A stretch of DNA of 64,000 nucleotides from JBPRGH01 sp051418055 (GCA_051418055.1 JBPRGH010000120.1:1-64000); one strand, 5' to 3'. Shown: positions 40,335-49,180, counted from the first letter of the stretch. Translations and numbers: made by a program. The notes: generated by a model from the sequence alone, not told the origin.

Positions 40335-42710
40335 CTACTCCGATCGTAATGTATTTACCGGGTTTGCCGATGCTGCCCTGTAAACCTTTAAACTAACTGT
40401 TGCTCCCGCAATTACAAATAATATTAAAACAGCAATACCAAATGCAATAATGTTAGGATTTACATAGTAAGCCCAAATGGAGCCCATTAATTTGTCGGCC
40501 ATAAAATAACTCAAAATTGATCCAAGTACTGAGGCTATTAATAATATGATGACAAAGTTTTTATTTAATATTCCAAACAGATTAGCTGTTGAGGCACCAT
40601 GGACTTTCCTAACGCCTATTTCTTTCATTCTCCTCAGAATACTTAAAGACATTAAGCTGAATAAGCCTATTGCCGAAAGCAGGGTTGCTACCACGCCAAG
40701 GAATCCAAACAGCTTCAGGATGTTGTTATTAACATTAGCAGAACCACTCATATCCTCATCCATTATAGAACCTGTATAAAGCCGGTCAGGAAAAAGTGTC
40801 CTCCAGTGACCTTCCAGGGCTTCATTTACAGCCAAAATATCGGAAGGAGCCACTTTTGCAGTAATAAAGCGATAATTATCCGGCGCAGTATATCGTAGCA
40901 TTAATGGCTTTACAGGCGCCCATGTACCGGAAAGGTAAACATCTTTGATGACTCCTATCACATAAAGTGGCACGGTATCCATCCAAATAAGCTTTTTGCC
41001 TATAGGATCATCCCAGCCAAAAACCCGCACGAGCTCCTCTGATACAAGTGCAGATTCGAGATAATCTGTCTCAGAATTTTCCCTGAATGATCTCCCCTCA
41101 AGCAATGTGAAATTTAACGTATTCAAATAGTTTTCACCAATATGGAGGATATCCGCATCAAACTTTTTGCTTTCTGATTCCAAAGGATCGTTACGATAAG
41201 ATCGATTGATCTGGTGCTCAGAAGCAGCAATTGATTTTATTCTGACATCCTGATCTATTAAGTTTTGAAAAGACCTGACTTCATCCTCATTTTGAAAAGC
41301 AACTGATATCGTACCGTCTCGGCTAAAACCATAATCAAGCTCCTCCTGGTAAATAGCATTCTGATAGAAAATAATACCCAGGATAATAGCAATAAGTGAA
41401 ATGGAAAACTGAAGCGTCAGCAATGAACTGGTAAGCTTGTTTGTTCCACCAAGCTTTAAAGTTCCTTTTAAAATGCTGGCCGGTTCATACTTACTAATAT
41501 AAAAGGCAGGATAGCTACCTGCTATAAGGCCAATGAACAATAATAGAATTGTAAGAAAGATAAAGAAGCCAACATTCCCCAATAAGCTATACTTAAGATC
41601 AAGAAAAGGCCATAAATTACTATATGCCGGGATTAAAAAGGCGGCAATAATTAAACCCATTATTAATGATAAAAAGCAGAGAAAAATATTCTCAAGCATG
41701 AATTGAATGATCAGCTGTTGACGTAAGCCACCCATAACTTTTCTTATACCAATTTCTTTTAATCGCTTGCTGGAAATAGCTATTGATGTATTTGTAAAAT
41801 TAAAGCAGGCAATCAACAAGATCAGAATAGCCATAACTGCAGGGACTATAACAGCAGGAGGCGGCATACTGCTTTGCAACCAATGACCCTGCATCTCATT
41901 TTTGGATGCACGAATTGCCATACCTTCAAAAGGTTCTATATAATACCTGTTGATCTTAAAATCAAGCCTCGCCTTATTCTGAATATCAACGTAATTCAAT
42001 AACTGCTGCTCAATACCTGAAATAGCAGAAGGATTCTCAAGCCTGATAAATGTTGTTGTCCAGGCACTCCAGTCATCCTGTTTTAAATCTTTATTAACAT
42101 CAAAGAGGTTTTGGAAATTAGCATAAGCATCTCTGCCCCCGAAGCTGGAATTCGTAGGCTTTTTTTCATAAACTCCCGCAATTAAATAATCCTTAGAACC
42201 ATCATTCAATAGGGCTGTCATTATCTTTCCTACAGGATCCTCACTGCCATAATATTTTTTCGCCAGCTCATCACTGATAAAAATTTTTCCTTTATCAGCA
42301 ATTTCATCCGGATTACCTGAAAGAAAGTTAAAATTAAATAGCTTAAAAAAATCCTCTTCCACTAATGAAACTCCGGTATTGAAAACCTCATCCTTAATCC
42401 GGAAATTTGCTCCTGAAGATGTAAACCGAACTACCTGATCAATTCCAAAATTTTCCCTGAGCACATCGCCAAGAGGCAGTGGGGAAAATCCATATAATCT
42501 TTCCTCATCACCCTGATCACGGTAGACATCCACTCTATAGATCTCTGATGCCTTTTCTATGTCACTATCAAAATTTACATTGTAATCCCAGTTTAGATAC
42601 GCCACAATACAGCAGGCAATGGCAGTTCCCATCCCGAGAATATTGACAATAACAAAAACTTTATTCTTAAGTAAGTTGCGAAAGGTGATCTTGAGGTAGT
42701 TCTTTATCAT
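40335..42710 (-). CDS. FtsX/MacB-type ABC transporter permease
   Basis: 791 residues with the duplicated Bacteroidota layout. An N-terminal helix (NKVFVIVNILGMGTAIACCIVAYL) is followed by a MacB-like periplasmic core, three helices around 290-430 (with ISSKRLKEIGIRKVMGGLRQQL between them), a second periplasmic core, and three C-terminal helices with RRMKEIGVRKVHGAS. These EIGIRKV motifs are the coupling helices to the ATPase. No ABC ATPase gene is in the window. Such permeases usually act with MacA-type adaptors in mechanotransmission of lipoprotein or peptide export; the adaptor/TolC pair at 18-21 kb is a candidate partner. The stop touches the macro-domain stop with no gap. Confidence 0.88.
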   Translation of the reverse strand: MIKNYLKITFRNLLKNKVFVIVNILGMGTAIACCIVAYLNWDYNVNFDSDIEKASEIYRVDVYRDQGDEERLYGFSPLPLGDVLRENFGIDQVVRFTSSGANFRIKDEVFNTGVSLVEEDFFKLFNFNFLSGNPDEIADKGKIFISDELAKKYYGSEDPVGKIMTALLNDGSKDYLIAGVYEKKPTNSSFGGRDAYANFQNLFDVNKDLKQDDWSAWTTTFIRLENPSAISGIEQQLLNYVDIQNKARLDFKINRYYIEPFEGMAIRASKNEMQGHWLQSSMPPPAVIVPAVMAILILLIACFNFTNTSIAISSKRLKEIGIRKVMGGLRQQLIIQFMLENIFLCFLSLIMGLIIAAFLIPAYSNLWPFLDLKYSLLGNVGFFIFLTILLLFIGLIAGSYPAFYISKYEPASILKGTLKLGGTNKLTSSLLTLQFSISLIAIILGIIFYQNAIYQEELDYGFSRDGTISVAFQNEDEVRSFQNLIDQDVRIKSIAASEHQINRSYRNDPLESESKKFDADILHIGENYLNTLNFTLLEGRSFRENSETDYLESALVSEELVRVFGWDDPIGKKLIWMDTVPLYVIGVIKDVYLSGTWAPVKPLMLRYTAPDNYRFITAKVAPSDILAVNEALEGHWRTLFPDRLYTGSIMDEDMSGSANVNNNILKLFGFLGVVATLLSAIGLFSLMSLSILRRMKEIGVRKVHGASTANLFGILNKNFVIILLIASVLGSILSYFMADKLMGSIWAYYVNPNIIAFGIAVLILFVIAGATVSLKVYRAASANPVNTLRSE

Positions 42711-42850
42711 GGCAAGCGCAGGTTAAGTAGGTAGTTCTGTAGTAGACGCTCTTTTTAATGAAGAGGTTACTTTTTTATTAAAAAAACCTTAACAAGTATT
42801 AAATTAGCAATACCCTTTATTCTCCTTCCGGAATACCAATGCCCCTCTCC

Positions 42851-42896
42851 GAGTCATATCGACGACAGGAGATATCTTACTCCTCGATTAGCAGTA
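42851..42896 (+). repeat. direct repeat, copy 1 (within a larger palindromic element)
   Basis: 46 bases beginning GAGTCATATCGACGACAGGA. Copy 2 at 43023 differs at only two positions. Each unit holds AGGAG-ATATCTTA-CTCCT, flanked by ATCGA and TCGAT, so it can fold. The left end GTCATATCGA (42853-42862) also faces TTCGAAATGAC at 42971-42981, giving a hairpin-like element of about 130 bp with inverted ends; AGGAGTAAG near 42909 further mirrors CTTACTCCT. It lies in the 474-base gene-free stretch 42711-43184, in which I see no gene. Confidence 0.75.
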
Positions 42897-43022
42897 TGTG
42901 CTATAAAAGGAGTAAGTTTTCTCTCTTCGCATGGCCTTTGTAATAATGCTTCAGATTATAGCAAGCTACGTTCGAAATGACCATTTTTTTAGGGGTTTGG
43001 AGTACTAAATCAAACATCTCAT

Positions 43023-43068
43023 GAGTCATATCGATGACAGGAGATATCTTACTCCTCGATAAGCAGTA
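43023..43068 (+). repeat. direct repeat, copy 2
   Basis: 44 of 46 bases match copy 1 (C to T at unit position 13, T to A at position 38). This copy lacks the right-hand inverted end (TTCGAAATGAC) seen downstream of copy 1, so it looks like a truncated second element. It ends 116 bases before the YwqK-type gene. Confidence 0.75.
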
Positions 43069-43184
43069 CCTTCGGAAATTTATAATTTTTTTCTAAAAGA
43101 TCCTTAACCTGATGAACTTACTATGGATTTTTTTAATTATAATTTGAACATCTTAAATTCGTTGTTACATTGTAACTATTAGCT

Positions 43185-44516
43185 ATGTCTATGCGGCCTT
43201 TAATTTTATTACTTCTAATAACCTCCTCTGCCTTTGCACAGAATGGGGTAATGCCTGTCAAAACATTTTATGATTCCGCCAGTCAGGAGGTTGTAAAAGA
43301 ACAATATGAAGTGTTGGCTTCCAATGGCTCTACTATAGTGGGCGATTACCAGCGATTTCACCCTAACGGCCAGATAGAAGTTAAAGGATTTTATAATAAA
43401 GGGTTCAAACACGGAGAGTTTAAAGAATATCACCCTAATGGCACAGTACGCCGTATTATGCATTATAATGATGGCGTAAAGGACGGGCCGGTACTAATTT
43501 ATAACGAGCAGGGTGTACTCGTTCAGAAAGCTGCCTTTGCAAACGACCTTTTGGCTGATAGTTTATTTATTTTCTTCAATGATGGAAGTGTACGTTCCAA
43601 AGCAAATTTTGTAAATGGCAAACCGGAAGGTTTGGTGGTAGAATATTATCCGAATGGAAATCTTAAGCAGGAGCTGCTTTATCAAAATGGGGAGCAATCA
43701 GGCATCAGCAAATATTATTATGAAAGTGGGGCCCTAAAAACCGAGGGTAATTATTTATCCGGTAAAATTCACGGCTTTTACAATACATATTTTCCCAACA
43801 ATCAGCTGGAAACAGAAAATTTTATAAAGGATGGAAGCAAGACAGGTGCATTCAGGCAATATGATGAGAAAGGCAACCTTCTACTCGAAGGGAATTATCT
43901 AAATGGTAAACTCCATAATGAGAATATTGCCTATTATACCGATGGCACCTTAAAGCATAAATTTAATTATAATGAAGGAGTACAGGTTGGCGAAAACTTA
44001 AGATTTTATGAGGGAGGCAATCTCCAGGAAAAAACTATAATAAAGGATACTGAAAAAACAGTATTCAGTTATGATCCTGATGGTTTAATAACCTCAGAAA
44101 AAAATTATTTAAATGATAAACGCGACGGAGCCTGGAAATTCTATGATACAAATGGAAAGCTAAAAACATTAGAAAATTATACTGCCGGAAAACTTAATGG
44201 CCTGAGAACGGAATATTTTGAAGATGGTAAAATAGCAGCTGAAACCCCTTACCGTTTCAATTTGATTTATGGTGAGGAAAAGGAATATTATCCATCGGGA
44301 CAGCTAAAATCACTTACAACATATAGCAGCAATCGCAAACATGGAAAATATTTTTCTTATCATTCAAATGGTAAAAAAGCAACAGAAGGTGAATATGCTG
44401 CAGGCCGTCAGGTGCATAATTGGCACTTTTTTGATGAAAATGGTGAGTTAATAAAGACTGAGGTTTACGAGTTAGGTAAGCTTACTGACACTAAATTTCC
44501 TTCCGAAGAAAAATAA
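43185..44516 (+). CDS. secreted YwqK/MORN-repeat protein
   Basis: 443 residues with a signal peptide (MRPLILLLLITSSAFAQ). The mature protein is almost entirely repeats of about 22-24 residues of the form YxPNGxLKxEGxYxxGxxxG, about 15 of them. For example HPNGQIEVKGFYNKGFKHG and YYPNGNLKQELLYQNGEQSG. This is the MORN-variant (YwqK, DUF3892-like) repeat that forms a long beta-sheet hairpin stack. Proteins labelled YwqK-family antitoxin share the repeat, but there is no toxin gene here and the export signal argues for an envelope role. The function is unknown. Confidence 0.85.
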   Translation: MSMRPLILLLLITSSAFAQNGVMPVKTFYDSASQEVVKEQYEVLASNGSTIVGDYQRFHPNGQIEVKGFYNKGFKHGEFKEYHPNGTVRRIMHYNDGVKDGPVLIYNEQGVLVQKAAFANDLLADSLFIFFNDGSVRSKANFVNGKPEGLVVEYYPNGNLKQELLYQNGEQSGISKYYYESGALKTEGNYLSGKIHGFYNTYFPNNQLETENFIKDGSKTGAFRQYDEKGNLLLEGNYLNGKLHNENIAYYTDGTLKHKFNYNEGVQVGENLRFYEGGNLQEKTIIKDTEKTVFSYDPDGLITSEKNYLNDKRDGAWKFYDTNGKLKTLENYTAGKLNGLRTEYFEDGKIAAETPYRFNLIYGEEKEYYPSGQLKSLTTYSSNRKHGKYFSYHSNGKKATEGEYAAGRQVHNWHFFDENGELIKTEVYELGKLTDTKFPSEEK

Positions 44517-44518
44517 CA

Positions 44519-44549
44519 TTTGCGTTAACCGTTCAGTTCTATATTTTTG
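44519..44549 (+). promoter_or_regulatory. promoter of the purC operon
   Basis: TTTG at 44519-44522, 19 bases, then TATTTTTG at 44542-44549, a full match to the Bacteroidota consensus. The purC ATG is only seven bases past the box, so the transcript is expected to have almost no leader. Confidence 0.7.
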
Positions 44550-44556
44550 TGGTATA

Positions 44557-45507
44557 ATGAATGCCATAAAAGAAACATATTTCAAGTTTGACGGTCAAAA
44601 AGGTTTTTACCGTGGAAAGGTAAGAGATGTCTATTTTTTTAAAGAACATATGGTGGTAGTTGCCACTGATCGTATCTCTGCCTTCGATGTAATCCTGCCA
44701 CAACCAATTCCCCATAAAGGTCAGGTGTTAAATACAATTGCAGCCCGACAGCTTCATGCCACACAAAGAATTGTTCCCAACTGGCTTCTATCCACACCGG
44801 ATCCAAATGTTTCCATAGGCATACGCTGTCAGCCTTATATGGTGGAAATGGTAATAAGAGGTTATCTGGCTGGTCATGCATGGAGAGAATATAAAGCAGG
44901 AAAGCGTGAGGTTTGTGGTGTTTCATTGCCTGATGGATTAAAGGAGAATGATAAGTTACCCGAACCAATCATCACTCCAACAACAAAAGCCTCCGAAGGT
45001 CATGATAAAGATATTTCACGTGAAGAGATAATTAATAATGGCATTGTAAGTGAAGATGAGTATACTCAACTGGAGAAGTATACCCGGGCACTTTTTGAAC
45101 ATGGTACTCAGCATGCTCAAACGAGAGGATTAATCCTGGTTGATACAAAATATGAGTTTGGCACTTATAACGACACCATCTATTTGATAGATGAAGTACA
45201 TACTCCAGATTCCAGCCGTTACTTCTATTCTGAAGGTTATGAAGAGCGTCAGAGAAAAGGAGAGCCACAGAAACAAATGTCAAAAGAATTCGTTAGACAA
45301 TGGCTAATAAGCGAGGGGTTTCAGGGTAAAGAAGGTCAGCAGGTCCCGGATATGCCTGAGGCTGTAGTAAGTGAAGTAAGCGAGCGTTATATTGAGTTAT
45401 ACGAACAGTTTACAGGTGAAAAAGTAAAGGATCAAATTTCAGATGATATCCTTTCAAGAATAAAAAATAATATCATTACTTCACTGGATAAATTAAGCAT
45501 TCGCTAA
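44557..45507 (+). CDS. purC: phosphoribosylaminoimidazole-succinocarboxamide synthase
   Basis: The seventh step of purine synthesis, joining aspartate to CAIR with ATP. It has 316 residues, the longer form seen in Bacteroidota and eukaryote-like enzymes. The nucleotide loop KGFYRGKVRDVYFF is near the N-terminus, VVATDRISAFDVILPQPIPHKGQVLN and MVEMVIRGYLAGHAWREY are conserved, and EPIITPTTKASEGHDKDIS is the substrate region. It leads a four-gene operon with STAS, rnz and a transporter gene. Confidence 0.95.
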   Translation: MNAIKETYFKFDGQKGFYRGKVRDVYFFKEHMVVVATDRISAFDVILPQPIPHKGQVLNTIAARQLHATQRIVPNWLLSTPDPNVSIGIRCQPYMVEMVIRGYLAGHAWREYKAGKREVCGVSLPDGLKENDKLPEPIITPTTKASEGHDKDISREEIINNGIVSEDEYTQLEKYTRALFEHGTQHAQTRGLILVDTKYEFGTYNDTIYLIDEVHTPDSSRYFYSEGYEERQRKGEPQKQMSKEFVRQWLISEGFQGKEGQQVPDMPEAVVSEVSERYIELYEQFTGEKVKDQISDDILSRIKNNIITSLDKLSIR

Positions 45508-45549
45508 ATTGTAATAGATTTATTAGCAACTGATTTAAATAATATAAAT

Positions 45550-45933
45550 ATGAAATATACAATAGACAAGCAGGAAAAATATAGCCTTTTAAAGCTTCAT
45601 GAGGAGAAGCTGGATACCAATATTGCACCTCAGCTTAAATCAGAGCTTATTACCCTACACGCCGAAGGCGTAAAAAATATTATCCTTGATCTCTCAGAGG
45701 TAAAATATACTGATTCTTCAGGCTTAAGTGCACTTCTTGTAGGAAATCGCGTAGTTCAGGAAGAAGGTGGCATTTTTGTGCTGGCCCGTCTTTCAGATCA
45801 TACGATGAAGCTTATCAAAATATCTCAGCTTGATAGTGTATTGAATATTGTACCTACCATTGAAGAGGCCGTTGATGCTGTATTCATGAATGAAATTGAG
45901 AATGATCTGAAAAACGAAGAAGAAAACGACTGA
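45550..45933 (+). CDS. STAS-domain protein (anti-anti-sigma type)
   Basis: 127 residues, a single STAS domain like SpoIIAA/RsbV. The phosphorylatable serine is in IILDLSEVKYTDSSGLSALLVGNR. The C-terminal tail is acidic (NEIENDLKNEEEND). Such proteins bind an anti-sigma kinase or a related partner; no such kinase is encoded nearby. Its stop is seven bases before rnz, a pairing seen in several Bacteroidota, so the message is shared. The regulatory role is inferred from the family. Confidence 0.85.
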   Translation: MKYTIDKQEKYSLLKLHEEKLDTNIAPQLKSELITLHAEGVKNIILDLSEVKYTDSSGLSALLVGNRVVQEEGGIFVLARLSDHTMKLIKISQLDSVLNIVPTIEEAVDAVFMNEIENDLKNEEEND

Positions 45934-45940
45934 TCGTTCT

Positions 45941-46849
45941 GTGTCTTTTAAAGTCACTATATTTGGCTCCAACTCTGCTTTACCTGCATATGGGCGGAAT
46001 CATTCTGCCCAGCTTGTGCAAATTGAAGACCTGCACTGCCTGATGGATTGCGGAGAAGGCACACAGCTTCAGCTTGCCAGCCAGAAAGGTAAATTCCAGA
46101 AAATCGAGCATATTTTTATCAGCCACCTTCACGGTGATCATTATCTGGGGCTTATGGGGTTATTATACTCCATGAACCTCAACAGAAGGACAAAACCAGT
46201 TCATATCTATAGCCACCGCGGTCTTGATGATATTATTACTGTACAGCTCCGCCATTCAAAAACCCAGCTTCATTATGATATTATATTTCATGCACTTGAA
46301 GAAGCAGGTATGGTGTTTCAAAATGATAAAGTAGAAGTAAGTTATTTTCCATTAAAACATCGCATTCCATGTAGTGGATTTCGTTTTCAGGAAAAGAAAA
46401 AGCCCCTGCGGATCAATAAGGAAAAACTTCCTGAAGATATTAAGCTCCAGTACATTGTTCTGCTAAAGCAGGGAAAAGATATTTATGAAGACGGCAACTT
46501 GCTTTATAAACATGAAGATTATACCCTGCCTCCAAGGAGGTCGAGAAGCTACGCCTATTGCAGCGATACTGCTTATGATAAGGCAATTATTCCTTTTATT
46601 AAAGATGTAGACCTCCTTTACCATGAATCAACTTTTTTGACAAAGCATGAGGAACGGGCAGTTCACACCTACCATTCTACGGCGGCGCAGGCAGCAAAAA
46701 TTGCTAAAGAGGCTAATGTCGGACAGCTGGTGTTAGGCCACTATTCGGCACGTTATCGGGAGATCCAGCCTTTTTTGGAAGAGGCAAAGCTGATTTTCCC
46801 CAATTCAAAACTGGCTATTGAAAGAGAATCCATAGAGATTTATGACTAA
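45941..46849 (+). CDS. rnz: ribonuclease Z
   Basis: An endonuclease that cuts 3' trailers from tRNA precursors that lack an encoded CCA, as the tRNA-Met in this window does. It has 302 residues and a metallo-beta-lactamase fold. The zinc site SHLHGDHYLGL is near 65, the exosite-region stretch is RRTKPVHIYS, and late motifs include YCSDTAYDKAI and HSTAAQAAKIAKEANVGQLVLGHYSARY. The start is GTG at 45941, giving MSFKVTIFGSNSALP, the expected N-terminus. Its stop overlaps the next ATG (TAATG). Confidence 0.93.
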   Translation: MSFKVTIFGSNSALPAYGRNHSAQLVQIEDLHCLMDCGEGTQLQLASQKGKFQKIEHIFISHLHGDHYLGLMGLLYSMNLNRRTKPVHIYSHRGLDDIITVQLRHSKTQLHYDIIFHALEEAGMVFQNDKVEVSYFPLKHRIPCSGFRFQEKKKPLRINKEKLPEDIKLQYIVLLKQGKDIYEDGNLLYKHEDYTLPPRRSRSYAYCSDTAYDKAIIPFIKDVDLLYHESTFLTKHEERAVHTYHSTAAQAAKIAKEANVGQLVLGHYSARYREIQPFLEEAKLIFPNSKLAIERESIEIYD

Positions 46850-47637
46850 TGAGTACACTAGATCGGAAAAAGCAAAATGTCTATATCATCCTATGTGGCA
46901 TATTTATTACCAATGCTATTCTTGCCGAATTAATAGGCGTTAAAATATTTTCTCTGGAGCAAACACTCGGTTTTGATCCTGTAAACCTTAATGTTTTTGG
47001 CTATACACTGGATTTCAACCTGACTGCAGGTGTTTTAATATGGCCTGTTGTTTTTATCACCACCGATATAATAAATGAATATTTTGGAAAACCCGGTGTT
47101 AAGCGGATCAGCTTTATAACTGCCGGATTAATTGTCTATTCTTTTATTATTATCAGTATGGTTATAAATGTAACTCCTGCTCAATTCTGGCTTGACATCA
47201 ATTCTACTGATTCGGCTGGGCAACCTTTTAATATTGATTATGCTTTCAATACGGTTTATGGCCAGGGCCTGGGAATAATAATTGGCTCAATTACAGCATT
47301 TCTAATAGGACAGCTGCTGGATGTATTTATATTTCACAGGTTAAAGAGAATTACCGGGACAAAATTCATTTGGTTACGTGCCACCGGTTCTACCTTAGTA
47401 TCACAGCTTGTGGATAGTTTTCTTGTTCTTACTATTGCTTTTTACCTTTTTGGCAACTGGACCTTTTTACAGGTGGCAAGTGTGGCTATTATTAATTACA
47501 CTTATAAATTTGTAATAGCTATAATATTGACCCCTCTGATCTATTTGGGCCATTATCTTATTGATCGCTATCTGGGTAAAGAATACGCTGATTCTATTGC
47601 GGAACAGGCAACAAGAAAGAGTAAATCCTTCATTTAG
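46849..47637 (+). CDS. queuosine precursor transporter (YhhQ/VUT family)
   Basis: 262 residues with six or seven membrane helices. NAILAELIGVKIFSLEQT at the first helix and a central VVFITTDIINEYFGKPGVKR mark the YhhQ family, energy-coupled importers of preQ0/preQ1 for the queuosine modification of tRNA. RATGSTLVSQLVDSFLV and a C-terminal YKFVIAIILTPLIYLG are also typical. It is translated from the rnz message with a one-base overlap, which groups two tRNA-related functions. Confidence 0.87.
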   Translation: MSTLDRKKQNVYIILCGIFITNAILAELIGVKIFSLEQTLGFDPVNLNVFGYTLDFNLTAGVLIWPVVFITTDIINEYFGKPGVKRISFITAGLIVYSFIIISMVINVTPAQFWLDINSTDSAGQPFNIDYAFNTVYGQGLGIIIGSITAFLIGQLLDVFIFHRLKRITGTKFIWLRATGSTLVSQLVDSFLVLTIAFYLFGNWTFLQVASVAIINYTYKFVIAIILTPLIYLGHYLIDRYLGKEYADSIAEQATRKSKSFI

Positions 47638-47641
47638 GTTT

Positions 47642-49069
47642 TTAATCAGCTTTAGCCAGAATTTTACCCGGATAATCAAACAACATCTTCTTTTTAATAG
47701 CTTCAGAAACTTTGTAAGGCACATGCTCTTCCCAGCCTTCTTCTCCCCTCTGGATCATCGCCAGCACATCATCAGAAATTATATGTAACAGCTTAACATT
47801 TGCTTTCTGTATATTATCAAGTTTATTATTATCCAGCAGGTACTCAAATAGCTTTTGCTGTTTTGGGGGAAGCTCAAAATTATCAAGGGTATAAAGCTCT
47901 TCTGCTTCCGTTGAATTTACCTTAAGGCTAGGGTACACATAAAACTTCACATTATGACCGAATAAGGTACCAAAGGCTTCCAGTACACCTCCCCGAAGGT
48001 TGGCATAATATTTTTCATCGAAAACCCTCTGAAGATTATAAATCCCCAAAATGATCCCTATCTTCCTGCCTTTTGTTACACCTGATAAATAATCGACTAG
48101 CCTGTAATACTCCTGATAGTTAGAAATCATCACATTCTGTCCCAGCGAACAAATTATATCCACCCGGTTAAGAAAATCCTTTTCATCTATTTCACCTTCA
48201 GCCGTAAGATCATTTAATGTAAGCTCAGTAATTACCACGATCTTACTTTTATCGACATCGGGTTCTTTTTTGAAATGACGGCGCCCGGTAAGAAGCATAT
48301 CCACATTAACATGTGTTACAGGTCTGAATCGTCCTCTTAAAACCAAGGCATTCTTCTTATAAAGAGATTCTGAAGGCTGCATTACCTTACCATCTGCTCC
48401 AAACATAGCCGCCTGAGTAAAACCATTTTTCACCAGCTTTAGTGACATCAGGCGGTTATCAACATGTTTGAAATCAGGACCATCAACACGGAACATATCT
48501 ATCTCAATACGATCCTGAGTTAACCCATCCATCAGTGACAATAGCATTTCTTCAGGATCATTCATGAAGAAACAAGCATAAAGCATATTTACGCCAACAA
48601 CTCCTAAAGCCTGCTGTTGCAGGATTGCATCGTTATCATGCATCTTGACGTGAATGATCAATTCGTTGTAAGGGTTATTAGGCTTACACTGAAATCTCAG
48701 CCCTATCCATCCATGAGGTTGATTGGTTTTTTTATAGTTTAGTGCTTCAACTGTATTGGCAAATGAAAAAAATCGTGTCTCGGCGGCACGATGAGGTAGT
48801 CGTTCAATCAAAAGTTCATACTCATGCTCCAGCATTTTTAGTAGCCTGGGCTCACAAACATATCGCTCACAAACGCCATAAATCGCATCACTAAAGGTCA
48901 TATCATATGCTGACATTGTTTTTGCAACAGTTCCTGATGCACCACCCGCTTTAAAAAAGTTTGCAGCTACCTCCTGCCCTGCCCCAATCTCCGCAAATGT
49001 TCCATAAAGATCATTCCGCAGATTAATTTCAAGCGCTTTTTCTTTGGTAGTTAATTTTCTGTCATTCAT
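47642..49069 (-). CDS. conserved cytoplasmic protein of unknown function
   Basis: 475 residues without signal peptide or membrane helices. Conserved-looking blocks are KEKALEINLRNDLYGTFAEIGAGQEVAANFF, AGGASGTVAKTMSAYDMTFSDAIYG near the N-terminus, LGVVGVNMLYACFF in the middle, and LGQNVMISNYQEYYRLVDYL later. Related proteins in several phyla have been listed as TonB-dependent receptor or nicotinate-nucleotide adenylyltransferase; neither fits, since no barrel, TonB box or HxGH motif is present. The function is open. It is convergent with the transporter gene (four-base gap) and stands alone. Confidence 0.8.
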   Translation of the reverse strand: MNDRKLTTKEKALEINLRNDLYGTFAEIGAGQEVAANFFKAGGASGTVAKTMSAYDMTFSDAIYGVCERYVCEPRLLKMLEHEYELLIERLPHRAAETRFFSFANTVEALNYKKTNQPHGWIGLRFQCKPNNPYNELIIHVKMHDNDAILQQQALGVVGVNMLYACFFMNDPEEMLLSLMDGLTQDRIEIDMFRVDGPDFKHVDNRLMSLKLVKNGFTQAAMFGADGKVMQPSESLYKKNALVLRGRFRPVTHVNVDMLLTGRRHFKKEPDVDKSKIVVITELTLNDLTAEGEIDEKDFLNRVDIICSLGQNVMISNYQEYYRLVDYLSGVTKGRKIGIILGIYNLQRVFDEKYYANLRGGVLEAFGTLFGHNVKFYVYPSLKVNSTEAEELYTLDNFELPPKQQKLFEYLLDNNKLDNIQKANVKLLHIISDDVLAMIQRGEEGWEEHVPYKVSEAIKKKMLFDYPGKILAKAD

Positions 49070-49156
49070 ATTCGATGCCTTTGTATGGCTGCAAATTTTA
49101 TCAATTTTGATGAAGAAAGCTTTTAATTATCAAACATCTTTTCTACTTTCATACCC

Positions 49157-49180
49157 TACTAACGCTCTAGACTGTTAGTA
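49157..49180. promoter_or_regulatory. inverted repeat upstream of the antiporter gene
   Basis: TACTAAC at 49157-49163 and GTTAGTA at 49174-49180, a perfect 7-bp dyad with a 10-base spacer, in the 137-base gap between two divergent genes. The spacing of the half-site centres (17 bases) is unusual for one dimer on adjacent major grooves but possible. It could be an operator for one or both genes. Confidence 0.4.

Noticed and set aside
42851..43068. CRISPR array
   Set aside because: Only two direct copies with a spacer of about 126 bases, no short regular spacing, and no cas genes.
43185..44516. Toxin-antitoxin pair
   Set aside because: YwqK-type repeats are sometimes named antitoxin, but there is no neighbouring toxin gene and the protein has an export signal.
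47642..49069. TonB-dependent receptor or nicotinate-nucleotide adenylyltransferase
   Set aside because: No signal peptide, plug, barrel or TonB box, and no HxGH nucleotidyl-transfer motif; those names seem to be carried over from database entries.
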